Origin: Nitrosopolaris sp035691865
Lineage (GTDB): Archaea > Thermoproteota > Nitrososphaeria > Nitrososphaerales > Nitrososphaeraceae
DNA: 64,000 nt
Assembly (NCBI GenBank): GCA_035691865.1
Contig: DASSIM010000067.1
Coordinates: 62,001-126,000, forward strand
Direction of reading: 5' to 3'
Under the pieces are notes generated by a model that saw nothing but the letters and a program-made list of their open reading frames with translations, was not told the DNA's origin and ran no database searches. Numbering within the stretch: position 1 is the first letter of the stretch; every line of letters starts with the position of its first letter. Positions 1-7,600 of this stretch are shown here, in pieces. The translations under genes and the position numbers were made by a program.

Positions 1-486
1 TTACAGTTAAAACTAGAAAAGCTTTACAAGGACTCGAGAATACACCGACGTCGCATGAAAATCAAGGCGATAGGAAATGTCAAACTGCTCCCGACCGCTC
101 TTCAGGAAATATTGAAGAAGCTAGAGGAAGCCACCGCAACTTATAACTCGATGTTTCTAAACATAGCCGTAGCGTACGGTGGGCAGGAAGAGCTCGTAGA
201 TGCTGTAAAGAAAATTGCATTAATGACTCAAACTGGTGAACTCTCTGTGGAAGATATCGACGAAAAGGTGATTGAATCATGTCTCTATACATCCCATCTC
301 CCCCAACCAGAACCCGATTTAATCTTGAGAACTTCTGGAGAAAAACGTCTGAGCGGGTTTCTGATATGGCAAAGTGCGTATAGCGAGTTAGTGTTTATGG
401 ATGTTTTCTGGCCGGAATTCCGCAAAATAGACTTGATGAGGGCAATCAGAACGTACCAACGAAGAATCAGGAGATATGGTAAGTAG
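1..486 (+). CDS. uppS: Cis-prenyltransferase (undecaprenyl diphosphate synthase family), C-terminal part
   Basis: Condenses isopentenyl diphosphate units onto an allylic diphosphate to make long cis-polyprenyl lipid carriers for glycan export at the membrane. The reading frame is open from base 1, so the 5' end lies outside the window; the ATG at 55 is internal, because the residues before it (IHRRRMKIKAIG) already match the family. The family signature LRTSGEKRLSGFLIWQ is clear, followed by YSELVF and the C-terminal arginine-rich helix RTYQRRIRRYGK. About the last 160 residues of the usual ~250 are present. In archaea the product is probably a dolichyl-type carrier, which is family knowledge and not visible here. 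Confidence 0.92.
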   Translation, partial: LQLKLEKLYKDSRIHRRRMKIKAIGNVKLLPTALQEILKKLEEATATYNSMFLNIAVAYGGQEELVDAVKKIALMTQTGELSVEDIDEKVIESCLYTSHLPQPEPDLILRTSGEKRLSGFLIWQSAYSELVFMDVFWPEFRKIDLMRAIRTYQRRIRRYGK

Positions 487-765
487 TATGATGATAAGAA
501 TAAGTATAAGTACGAGTCGATTTGACCAGGTAAAATGTCTAGAAATGCCTGAGCATGGAGATTATCACTCTGGATCACGCAGATGGTATTGTAACTACTG
601 GCAATCCTCAAAGGAATGGGAAGATATTCATGATTATGCTCCACCGGATCCATCGGCAGAAACAACAGATGATCCCATTAGCAATAGCACGACGGAATAG
701 CATGAAAAATGAGCAAATAGGCTTGGGCAAAAAAAGTCATTGAGTTCCTGTGGGTGCTGAGGGTA
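487..765. other. Spacer with no convincing gene
   Basis: Two overlapping short frames (476-700 and 555-743) are open on the plus strand, but neither resembles a known family. I see no tRNA fold. It may be a decayed gene or a leader for the NUDIX gene. Confidence 0.4.
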
Positions 766-1191
766 ATGTTTGAAGAAAACTCTGCTGGTGCTATATTATA
801 TTCAAGGGATGAGGATTTGCTGAGAACAGAATACTTGTTACTGCATCATGCTTCAGGTCATTGGGACTTTCCTAAGGGTAATATCGAATTAGGTGAGGAC
901 GGATTTCAAACTGCACGTCGAGAAATATATGAAGAAACTGGAATCAATGACATTGAATTTGTAAAAGGCTTTGTATCGAACGTAGAGTACTATTATAAAA
1001 GAACAGATAAACTAGTTCATAAACGGGTTATTTTTTACATTGCTAAAACCAATACACGCAAAGTTATACTTTCATCTGAACACGATGGATACGCTTGGAT
1101 GGAATATAATACAGCAATCAACCAGTTGACGTACAAAAACGCAAAACTATTATTAAACAAAGCTAGAGCATTTATGGCTCTACAATGCTGA
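766..1191 (+). CDS. NUDIX hydrolase, Ap4A hydrolase-like
   Basis: Hydrolyses a nucleoside diphosphate linked to another group; this short archaeal type is usually annotated as asymmetrical bis(5'-nucleosyl)-tetraphosphatase, a housekeeping enzyme for dinucleoside polyphosphates. The 23-residue Nudix box is complete at residues 38-60 (G38, E44, then REIYEETGI), preceded by the typical HWDFPKG. The length of 141 residues is normal for the family. An in-frame GTG lies four codons earlier (754), but the ATG at 766 gives the usual N-terminus MFEENSAGAILY. The substrate is inferred from family resemblance only. Confidence 0.9.
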   Translation: MFEENSAGAILYSRDEDLLRTEYLLLHHASGHWDFPKGNIELGEDGFQTARREIYEETGINDIEFVKGFVSNVEYYYKRTDKLVHKRVIFYIAKTNTRKVILSSEHDGYAWMEYNTAINQLTYKNAKLLLNKARAFMALQC

Positions 1192-1226
1192 GTTAGACAG
1201 AGTAACTGTGAGGAGTGATTTACGGT

Positions 1227-1388
1227 ATGATATATACAAGGAAACTGGCCAAGATAATGCCTACGACAATCACGGCTGTCAAGAAAATCCCTTTTTTACT
1301 AACTCTTCTCTGTTTGGCACTATCATCAGCATTACCGTTATTAAGATCGTGTGCCAATCACGCAAGTACTATTTTCCGTTTTATATAA
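1227..1388 (+). CDS. Possible small secreted or membrane peptide
   Basis: A 53-residue frame starts at ATG 1227 with basic residues followed by a hydrophobic run (FLLTLLCLALSSALPLL) like a signal peptide or single membrane span. Nothing recognisable follows. It overlaps no other gene and sits between the NUDIX gene and a convergent secreted protein. It could be chance. Confidence 0.2.
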   Translation: MIYTRKLAKIMPTTITAVKKIPFLLTLLCLALSSALPLLRSCANHASTIFRFI

Positions 1389-1433
1389 ATGATTAGCCCA
1401 TCTTCAAAAAGTGTCCCATATTCGAACTTGCAG

Positions 1434-1832
1434 TTATCCTGCTATGGCCCTTGTCAAATCAAGAGTAACTTTATTTTTTCCGCCTTGTTTCGTATTTTGA
1501 ACATCGGTACAAATCTGAGCAGCAGGCGGTGTGACCGCGGTCACACATATACGCATAGGTCCACTCGTTATCTTGCTTGGGATTGTGATAGGTATAACCA
1601 AACTATTTTTTTTAGCTGCATCGATATTCGATGCCACGACGGTATCGTTAACGGAAATATTTACTGGTCCATTTTGTGTATTACTACGAACCAGAACAAC
1701 GCTAAACTGTGTGCCGCTGCTACGAGAGCTAGATGCAGCTGCCAATTGCATAGAAAGAGCAGTAGAGCAGTAAGAGGTTACTAACATCATTAATATTGAC
1801 AAAATTAAAACTTCTTGTTCGACTAGCTTCAT
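1434..1832 (-). CDS. Predicted secreted protein, unknown function
   Basis: 132 residues. The N-terminus has a hydrophobic export signal (LILSILMMLVTSYCSTALS), followed by a serine-rich linker and a beta-rich domain with evenly spaced VVL/VNISV/VIPITIP segments and two cysteines near the C-terminus (ICVTAV, ICTDV) that could form a disulfide. It reads like an immunoglobulin-fold extracellular domain, but I recognise no named family. The overlapping plus-strand frames at 1389-1784 have no such structure and are discarded. Confidence 0.6.
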   Translation of the reverse strand: MKLVEQEVLILSILMMLVTSYCSTALSMQLAAASSSRSSGTQFSVVLVRSNTQNGPVNISVNDTVVASNIDAAKKNSLVIPITIPSKITSGPMRICVTAVTPPAAQICTDVQNTKQGGKNKVTLDLTRAIAG

Positions 1833-2053
1833 ATCACGAAATGGTCGTTAATCTACATTTAAGAGCATTGAACTAATTTATTAGACGTCGCAAGAAGGAT
1901 TATTTCACAGGCTACGGTAGTCATTAGTCAGCCTGATTACGTGGCTTGGTGTACAGCTAATAAATGCTAAGCTATTTGTCAGCAATATTGTTAGTAGCCC
2001 TGTTAAGAATTATCATCTTGCTGCATATACAGTAAACACCCAGCAGATTAATA

Positions 2054-2536
2054 ATGAGCAGGAAAAAAATAAAGATTCAACTTGAGGATGCGGACGGCGG
2101 AAAATATGATCTAGCATTAGAAGGTAATATCTCAAAGACCAAGATTATCAAATTCATTGAAGTTCTAGATCTACTAGAAGTGAAGGGCAAGGACAATTTT
2201 GAGGATAACGTTAAACTCAAAGAGAATGATAACTTGACATCAGTAGGCTCCAAGATATGGAATCTTGTGGAACGAAAATTCCCTTACAGCACGTTTACTT
2301 CGTCCGATATCCTAGAGATCTACGAGGATGAGTATCAGGAGCCAATTCAGCTCAGCGTGGTTGCAACATATCTATCCAGGTATTCTGAAAGGAGAAAGCT
2401 GTCCAGAAATAAGAGAGGCAAGGAATGGTTGTACAAAGTACTTAAAAAACATCCAGTGCCCGAGGAACAAATGGAACCAACTTACGAACATCCTCGCAGT
2501 TTATCTCACGAATACCATCCAACCGATGTAAATTAA
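2054..2536 (+). CDS. Conserved-looking hypothetical protein with winged-helix-like core
   Basis: 160 residues, highly charged. The N-terminal 60 residues (KIKIQLEDADGGKYDLALEG) look like a small beta-strand domain. Residues 65-135 (VGSKIWNLVERKFPYSTF ... VATYLSRYSERRKLSRNKRGKEWLYKV) look like a winged-helix DNA-binding fold, with the basic wing RNKRGKEW. The tail is proline and histidine rich. No named family is recognised; a transcription-associated role is inferred from the helix-turn-helix-like pattern only. Confidence 0.6.
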   Translation: MSRKKIKIQLEDADGGKYDLALEGNISKTKIIKFIEVLDLLEVKGKDNFEDNVKLKENDNLTSVGSKIWNLVERKFPYSTFTSSDILEIYEDEYQEPIQLSVVATYLSRYSERRKLSRNKRGKEWLYKVLKKHPVPEEQMEPTYEHPRSLSHEYHPTDVN

Positions 2537-2598
2537 AATTCCCGCTTCTGACTGGGAAGAATAATAAGGAGAGGAACTCGACCAAGAGCCTTTAAGAG

Positions 2599-2706
2599 TT
2601 AGATTTTGTGTTCGTTTCGGCGATGTTGTTCTAATTCTATCTGGCTTTTGAACTTTTTCCCACAGTTATCGCATTTGAATTTCTTGCTGAAAAAATTGAA
2701 TTGCAT
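2599..2706 (-). CDS. Single C2H2 zinc-finger miniprotein
   Basis: 35 residues, almost nothing but one classical C2H2 finger: Cys-x2-Cys, 12 residues, His-x4-His (CDNCGKKF ... LEQHRRNEH). The ATG is at 2706 and TAA ends at 2599. Two similar miniproteins lie at 5836 and 17600. Such single-finger proteins are common in Thaumarchaeota but their targets are unknown; DNA, RNA or protein binding are all possible. Confidence 0.7.
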   Translation of the reverse strand: MQFNFFSKKFKCDNCGKKFKSQIELEQHRRNEHKI

Positions 2707-2826
2707 TATTATTCAATAAGAAACACGAGATCCTCACATATATCCATTATGTATGAAAGCGTTTGATTTACAGAATCGTCTATGATGAAGAGCCCGTCTT
2801 AATGGCCATGTATACTCGCAGGATTC

Positions 2827-3720
2827 TTAGAAGCTCTTATGGATTTTTGGTGAATCCTTATTATACAAATAATCGCAAAGACTTTTTATCATCGATCCCA
2901 TTTTATACGTTTTAGGCATTACATCTACATGCACATCGTTTTCTTCTAGGGCTTTCGTAGTAGAAGGGCCGATAGCGGCTACGATTACACCTCTGTTTAG
3001 TGATGCTCGTAACGATTCGTTTAGACCGTGTTGGGAAGCTATCTTGAAAAGTTCTCGCGCAGATGGGGGACTAGTGAATGTTATTGCACCTATATTTGCA
3101 ATAGAAATATCTTCAATGAGCTTGAGCACTTTAGTCTCTTCAGGAGGGATATATTCATAGCCCATAGTTTTGAGAATCTGTGCTCCATTTTCCTTAAGAT
3201 CCGTTGAGTACATGTATGTCGATGATTCGAATACCTGTCCTCCTTCCGCTTCAAGCTCGGCCTTTAGTTCTGATGAATATGAACCGTGCCAGAGGATAAA
3301 AATTCTTTTCCCATTTATGCCAAGATCTCTTAGCAACTGAGATATCCCTTTGGACGTATTATCCTTTGGTACGATATTGGTTTCTATCCCATGTATGGCT
3401 AATGCGCCCTTAGGCTTTAAGCTCCTCGCAATGACTGTAACCTGCCGCAATAATTGAGTCAGCTCCTTTTCTATTCCCAGGTTCTTTGCAGCAGACATTA
3501 ACGAGTAAACGCCAGGTCCAGTCATGAAGACTGCATAGTCCACTTTTTCTTTCAATATTTTGTATGCAAAGGATCCTGCTTCATCATTTCGTCCTTTATT
3601 TACATCTATCCCAATAGTAGGAACAATATAGGGAATACCTCCAAAGGAGCTTATAATATGAGCGAGCTCCGACGCTCGACGACTACCTGTTACTACGACC
3701 ACTAAACCAGATAATGACAT
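2827..3720 (-). CDS. hemD: Uroporphyrinogen-III synthase
   Basis: Cyclises hydroxymethylbilane to uroporphyrinogen III, the branch point for heme, siroheme and cobalamin. The 297-residue length suits the family. Visible features are the N-terminal LVVVVTGSRRASELA strand and loop, the FMTGPGVYSL segment, the second-domain motif AITFTSPPSARELF and the ending VIVAAIGPSTTKALEE. These are the two Rossmann-like lobes of HemD. It stands alone here, about 150 bases downstream of the GcvH-like gene on the same strand. Cobalamin output matters in this organism because the ribonucleotide reductase at 59353 is of the B12-dependent type. Confidence 0.88.
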   Translation of the reverse strand: MSLSGLVVVVTGSRRASELAHIISSFGGIPYIVPTIGIDVNKGRNDEAGSFAYKILKEKVDYAVFMTGPGVYSLMSAAKNLGIEKELTQLLRQVTVIARSLKPKGALAIHGIETNIVPKDNTSKGISQLLRDLGINGKRIFILWHGSYSSELKAELEAEGGQVFESSTYMYSTDLKENGAQILKTMGYEYIPPEETKVLKLIEDISIANIGAITFTSPPSARELFKIASQHGLNESLRASLNRGVIVAAIGPSTTKALEENDVHVDVMPKTYKMGSMIKSLCDYLYNKDSPKIHKSF

Positions 3721-3870
3721 CTCGATTCTGAAGTGATCCTAAAGCTAAAATTAAGGCTTTTTATAGGACACAAAAGAATACCGTGAGGAGAAACAAGTAT
3801 TCGACCAAATTGGACTTCTAATTTCTGATGCTATAGAAAAACAATTCTGATCACCCAACTCTCCTTTCCA

Positions 3871-4542
3871 TTATTTCATTTTCTTGACAATGAAATGGAA
3901 TAAATTTCCTTCTTTTCTTGTTTCCAAGAGTGATTGCCCAGTTTGTTCAGACCACCGTACCATTTCCAAATCCGCAGTGGCATCATCGGACACAAGGTGT
4001 ACGACGTCACTGATTGTTATATGTTCCAAAAGTTCGTCAAGTTTTGCGAGTGTGGCAGCACATTCGACTCCTATTTGAAACATTTCATAGTCTGGAAATG
4101 CACCAAAGCAAATAATATGGTGTGTTTGAATGAGAATCGACATCTTCATGTGACAACTTTCTATAGTCTGCAAGTTTCTAACCTCCTTCTCAATATTTGA
4201 AATTTCCATTTTCGCAAACCAACCTTCCGCATAGGGTGAATCGTTTGCTAACTCCGGTCGAGCTATTACCGCATGATTAATTTCGATAATAGTACCACTT
4301 ATCGGAGCTCTCACTACACCAAAATATCTAGGGCTTTCAAGCGTGCCTAAGCTTTTCCCTCTTTCAATATACGAGCCGACCTGTTTTAACTTTATAACGG
4401 ATAGTTTGCCACTTATATATCCCAAGATGCTTGTAATCCCAATGTTTGCTTTTCGTTTGTCATGTTCGATGTCAGCCCAAACTAAATTCTCAGTGTCATA
4501 CAAAATATCTGCAGGAAAGTTACAATGGTTTATTTTAACCAT
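3871..4542 (-). CDS. GcvH-like domain without lipoyl lysine, fused to TusA-like domain
   Basis: Residues 15-120 follow glycine cleavage H protein closely: NIGITSILGYISGKLSVIKL, then APISGTIIEINH, then the SPYAEGWFAKM ending. At the lipoyl site, where the family has ESVKA, this protein reads LESPRYFG, so Arg72 (codon AGA, checked on the strand) replaces the modified lysine. Residues 139-223 resemble a TusA/SirA sulfur-carrier domain: IGVECAAT matches the G-x-x-C-P-x-P loop with Cys161 kept but both prolines lost, and VSDDATADLEMVRW matches the acidic strand-helix. The protein therefore cannot be a normal lipoylated H protein. A sulfur-relay or regulatory role is inferred. No glycine cleavage genes are adjacent. 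Confidence 0.8.
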   Translation of the reverse strand: MVKINHCNFPADILYDTENLVWADIEHDKRKANIGITSILGYISGKLSVIKLKQVGSYIERGKSLGTLESPRYFGVVRAPISGTIIEINHAVIARPELANDSPYAEGWFAKMEISNIEKEVRNLQTIESCHMKMSILIQTHHIICFGAFPDYEMFQIGVECAATLAKLDELLEHITISDVVHLVSDDATADLEMVRWSEQTGQSLLETRKEGNLFHFIVKKMK

Positions 4543-4752
4543 AGTCGTAGATATTATGCACCCACTTTATCCTTTTATATTGAGTTTACGGAAGAACGTT
4601 GGATCTAGACTCGATGTTGTACTTTCATCTACTAAATGGCTTCAATAAAATACAATCAAACTATCCTCTTCTCTCATTCAAATAGTCCTGTCTATCAGCT
4701 TGATCTCTCTGGCTTGACTCATAATCAAGGGAGTTTGGTTACTTTCAGTGAC

Positions 4753-4769
4753 TCTCACTTTTAGTGAGA
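4753..4769. repeat. Perfect 7-bp stem hairpin
   Basis: TCTCACT and AGTGAGA flank a TTT loop. It lies about 210 bases upstream of the GcvH-like gene start, in a gap. A small RNA hairpin or protein site is possible. Confidence 0.35.
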
Positions 4770-5012
4770 ATCTAACGGTGCAATTTTCAACTACTATGAG
4801 GAACAATCAACCACCAATCTTTTGAAAGCACCAAATAACAGGAATCGTTGACTTTGAGCGATATATCACCTAATTGGTCTAAACAACTTGGTAAACGTAA
4901 AGGATTACCTGCGCATCACATGTGTATGCTTTGCATAGCTACGGTGGTATTTTGAACTAAGGTGTGTGTTGGGAGAAGCATAGATAATCATCATCTTACA
5001 TGTATGACTGCA

Positions 5013-5026
5013 TGGACCATGGTCCA
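5013..5026. repeat. Perfect 14-base palindrome
   Basis: TGGACCATGGTCCA is fully self-complementary and sits in a non-coding stretch. It could be a dimeric regulator site or chance. Confidence 0.3.
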
Positions 5027-5512
5027 AGTTATCTATCAAGAGCTAAACATTTCCGATTCCAATTACTTTTACGTTGGCATCCCAAAGGATTGGATGTTTT
5101 GAGGTTACCAGGAAACAATGATTGCTGGAATTGTCATAGATGCCGGGGATGTCTAAAAAGCAATCGAGCATATTCTGTAGCTTATCCTGAATCGAATGCG
5201 TTTTTTCAAAATAACTGCACCTCGCAAAAAAATAGGCTGTGACATCCCCTATTTTAGCAAAGAAAATTTGTAAGAATTAGAGCGTCATGCTACCAGATCG
5301 CATACCGTGCCCAGATCGCAATCTGTTAAAAGATTTCTGCAGTGTTGGGAGAACATCAGGGGTTATGGCTATGCAATCCCTCATGTAAACAAAATGTCTG
5401 ACGTACGACGTCAGTTGGAATAAAGACGAAATCTTATGGTAAATGCCCTGCATACGCGCTAGATTCTTGTTGTCGCATCATGTTTTTATATTTCACAATA
5501 GAATAGGTTGTT

Positions 5513-5743
5513 ATGCCAAAGGCGTTTGTATTGATGAATGCTGAACTAGGAAGTGAAGATTCCATCGTGAACGAGCTAAAGAAACTTGAAGGAGTTAAGG
5601 AAGTTTATCAAGTTTATGGAGTGTATGATATAGTAGCCCAAGTTGAAGCAAATACAATGGAAAGAGTCAAGGAAACAATTACCTGGAAACTCCGAAAACT
5701 CAATGGCGTCAAATCCACCCTGACGATGATTGTGATGGACTAA
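5513..5743 (+). CDS. Lrp/AsnC-type ligand-binding (RAM) domain protein
   Basis: 76 residues that make up only the C-terminal effector domain of Lrp/AsnC regulators: AFVLMNAELGSEDSIVNEL, then VYGVYDIVAQVEA and the ending STLTMIVMD. The DNA-binding half is absent, so it cannot bind DNA alone. Stand-alone RAM proteins usually sense amino acids or modulate full-length Lrp proteins by co-assembly. It is a single gene with a TATA-like AT-rich stretch (TTTTTATATTTCAC) about 25-30 bases upstream. Confidence 0.88.
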   Translation: MPKAFVLMNAELGSEDSIVNELKKLEGVKEVYQVYGVYDIVAQVEANTMERVKETITWKLRKLNGVKSTLTMIVMD

Positions 5744-5835
5744 CTAAGGCCTAACGATTTTTGTTTCAACCTTAGATTTTGAATATCTAAATAGCGTAAC
5801 ATTAATTTAGAATGTATTGACATGACAGTCAAATA

Positions 5836-6003
5836 ATGTTTAAGATCGACTTATTCAGAAGAAAAGAAGGAACGATTAAGGTCTTTAGGTGCAAGTACTG
5901 TAATTTGCAATTTGAGGATAAAGAAAGGTTGAGTAGGCATTCAAGAAAAGCTCACAGCGAAAAGGGTGGTGATATCCCAAATAGGAATCCATTTGGGTTT
6001 TAA
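5836..6003 (+). CDS. Single C2H2 zinc-finger protein
   Basis: 55 residues with one finger: Cys-x2-Cys, 12 residues, His-x4-His (CKYCNLQF ... LSRHSRKAH), a basic N-terminus (FKIDLFRRKEG) and a short polar tail. The ATG at 5836 is the first start in frame and TAA ends at 6003, 50 bases before the rhomboid gene. It belongs with the miniproteins at 2599 and 17600. Target unknown. Confidence 0.7.
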   Translation: MFKIDLFRRKEGTIKVFRCKYCNLQFEDKERLSRHSRKAHSEKGGDIPNRNPFGF

Positions 6004-6053
6004 AATATTATAAGACTTCCACTTCAAAACTCGTCTGCACAATAAACAAAAAT

Positions 6054-7016
6054 ATGTTCCCTATCCATGATGATGCGGAGAGTGTTCACGGTAGACCATA
6101 TGTAAACTATAGTCTCATTGCGATCAACGCTGCCGTATTTACGTGGGAGATTTTAGTAACCGGCTTTTTCTCAAATGGACGGACGACCTCTGAAATTTTC
6201 CTTGAGTATGGCGCGATCCCAAAATTTGTCCTTGCAGGGGACATCCCAATAGTGGTGACATCAATGTTCATACACGGGGGAATAATTCACCTCGCTGGAA
6301 ACATGGTTTTTCTGTATGTATTTGGAGACAACGTCGAAGATAGATTTGGCCACATCAAGTATCTGGCATTCTATATCTTATGGGGGCTTCTTGCCACACT
6401 AGTTCACAGCATTTACGCGGTAGTCGTGGGAGGAGGAGAAGTCCCAGCGATAGGCGCGTCTGGTGCAATTTCCGGAGTCCTAGGTGCATATTTAATAATG
6501 TTTCCTAGAGCGAAAATATATACCATAATTATTGTGTTCTTCATTACAACTATCCGAATACCAGCGCTGGCATTCATTCCGTTTTGGTTTATTTTACAAA
6601 TATTATTTGCGCTAATCGGACAGTCAGGGGGAGTGGCATATTTGGCACACATTGGTGGATTCCTAGCAGGGGTTGGAACAGGGTATATTTGGAAGTATTT
6701 AGCAGGGGACAAAGTTATTCCCTCCATTAACAAAACTCGAAAGATGAGACCAAAAATAGAAGACGTCTCTCCCTCACTCGAACCTGAAGTCATAGAGGGT
6801 GCCGACTTCTATGAAATCATAGCAGAAATCCACGGTATCTCTTCAGTTACCGATATCCATGCCGACTATGAGCCGGATTATAAACGGGTTCGCATCGTCG
6901 CCTCCGGATCACGGAAATATGAATTGTTCGCTAAACTACCTGACTCCGCGAATAATCCGATTGTTGCATACGTTCACTATCTCAATGGAATCGCGAGAAT
7001 CCACCTTACAAAATGA
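6054..7016 (+). CDS. Rhomboid family intramembrane serine protease with extra C-terminal domain
   Basis: Cleaves transmembrane substrates inside the membrane. The catalytic serine is in GASGAISG (Ser136) and the histidine in AHIGGFLAG (His199); the HLAGNMVFLYVFG segment gives the conserved histidine and asparagine of the second helix. Six or so membrane spans occupy residues 18-215. Residues about 235-320 form a soluble tail (DFYEIIAEIHGISSV) that resembles no domain I know. Substrates are unknown. Confidence 0.92.
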   Translation: MFPIHDDAESVHGRPYVNYSLIAINAAVFTWEILVTGFFSNGRTTSEIFLEYGAIPKFVLAGDIPIVVTSMFIHGGIIHLAGNMVFLYVFGDNVEDRFGHIKYLAFYILWGLLATLVHSIYAVVVGGGEVPAIGASGAISGVLGAYLIMFPRAKIYTIIIVFFITTIRIPALAFIPFWFILQILFALIGQSGGVAYLAHIGGFLAGVGTGYIWKYLAGDKVIPSINKTRKMRPKIEDVSPSLEPEVIEGADFYEIIAEIHGISSVTDIHADYEPDYKRVRIVASGSRKYELFAKLPDSANNPIVAYVHYLNGIARIHLTK

Positions 7017-7069
7017 TCTTGAAATGCGATATTTGCGCGATTAGGTGTAAGGAGTGTGTCTCTAGCTAG
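7013..7069 (+). CDS. Possible 18-residue zinc-knuckle micro-ORF
   Basis: ATG overlaps the rhomboid TGA stop (ATGA). The peptide carries Cys-x2-Cys-x4-Cys-x2-Cys (CDICAIRCKEC). The overlap and spacing are suggestive, but a frame this short can arise by chance. Confidence 0.15.
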   Translation: MILKCDICAIRCKECVSS

Positions 7070-7239
7070 AATCTGAAGAATGCATAGAATGGACAACCGA
7101 TTTATAGGAAACTGGAATAGCTGAGCACATTTAGACTGCTTAGCTGACGGAAATGCTTCCCACCTTATACTGCAATTCAATCAAATCCCGGTTATGATCT
7201 GAGTAAAATATTATAAGCGAACTTTCTTACTACCATGTA

Positions 7240-7563
7240 TTGGAAGATCCTCTGCGTTATAGAATCAATCAGATTACCGATACCGGGATCAATGTCTCTC
7301 TCACGCTTACTGAAGATCTGGAGCTTGAAACGGTTTCCCAACAGCAGTTGATGCTCGAGTCTATCGATAGAGTGATTACAGATAAAGAGGTGAAAGATCA
7401 GGTGAGGCCAATCCTAGAAGCAATTTTAAATTCCCAGCCACAGACGCTGGTGAAAACTTATGCAGAGACGATCGTACAAATCACTATGCCAAGGAGGCGA
7501 TACGAGAAGATCGGAAGCCCGAAGGTAGGTGAACAACTTTTAATAAACATAACCAAACCCTAG
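7240..7563 (+). CDS. Hypothetical protein, 107 residues
   Basis: Begins with TTG at 7240; no ATG or GTG is available in frame near the start, while the frame of the nearby ATG at 7235 closes early. The protein is soluble, with an acidic N-terminal half (LTLTEDLELETVSQQQL) and the segment ITMPRRRYEKIGSPKVGEQL, reading as alpha/beta. I recognise no family. It stands alone, convergent with the DUF255 gene, with a TATA-like AAAATATTATAAGC about 30 bases upstream. Confidence 0.6.
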   Translation: MEDPLRYRINQITDTGINVSLTLTEDLELETVSQQQLMLESIDRVITDKEVKDQVRPILEAILNSQPQTLVKTYAETIVQITMPRRRYEKIGSPKVGEQLLINITKP

Positions 7564-7600
7564 AATATTCCTTGGTCGATATCTCGCTTGAGTTTCTTTT

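Larger units (their letters stand above)
4543..5512. other. 970-base gap without a supported gene
   Basis: No frame here has recognisable protein character. An 80-residue plus-strand frame at 5000-5242 contains a cysteine cluster (CWNCHRCRGC) but no family resemblance. The gap holds a short hairpin (4753-4769), a perfect 14-base palindrome (5013-5026) and a repeated decamer (CCAGATCGCA near 5293 and 5309). I see no tRNA. Confidence 0.4.

Noticed and set aside
476..743. Two overlapping short frames, considered as a decayed DUF371 gene
   Set aside because: I could not line up the family's motifs in any frame, so I left it as spacer.
1389..1784. 131-residue plus-strand frame
   Set aside because: Opposite to the secreted protein at 1434-1832, which has a signal peptide and domain pattern; the plus-strand translation has no such structure.
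5000..5242. 80-residue frame with a CWNCHRCRGC cluster
   Set aside because: Outside the cysteines the sequence looks random and there is no promoter or ribosome site; not enough to call a gene.
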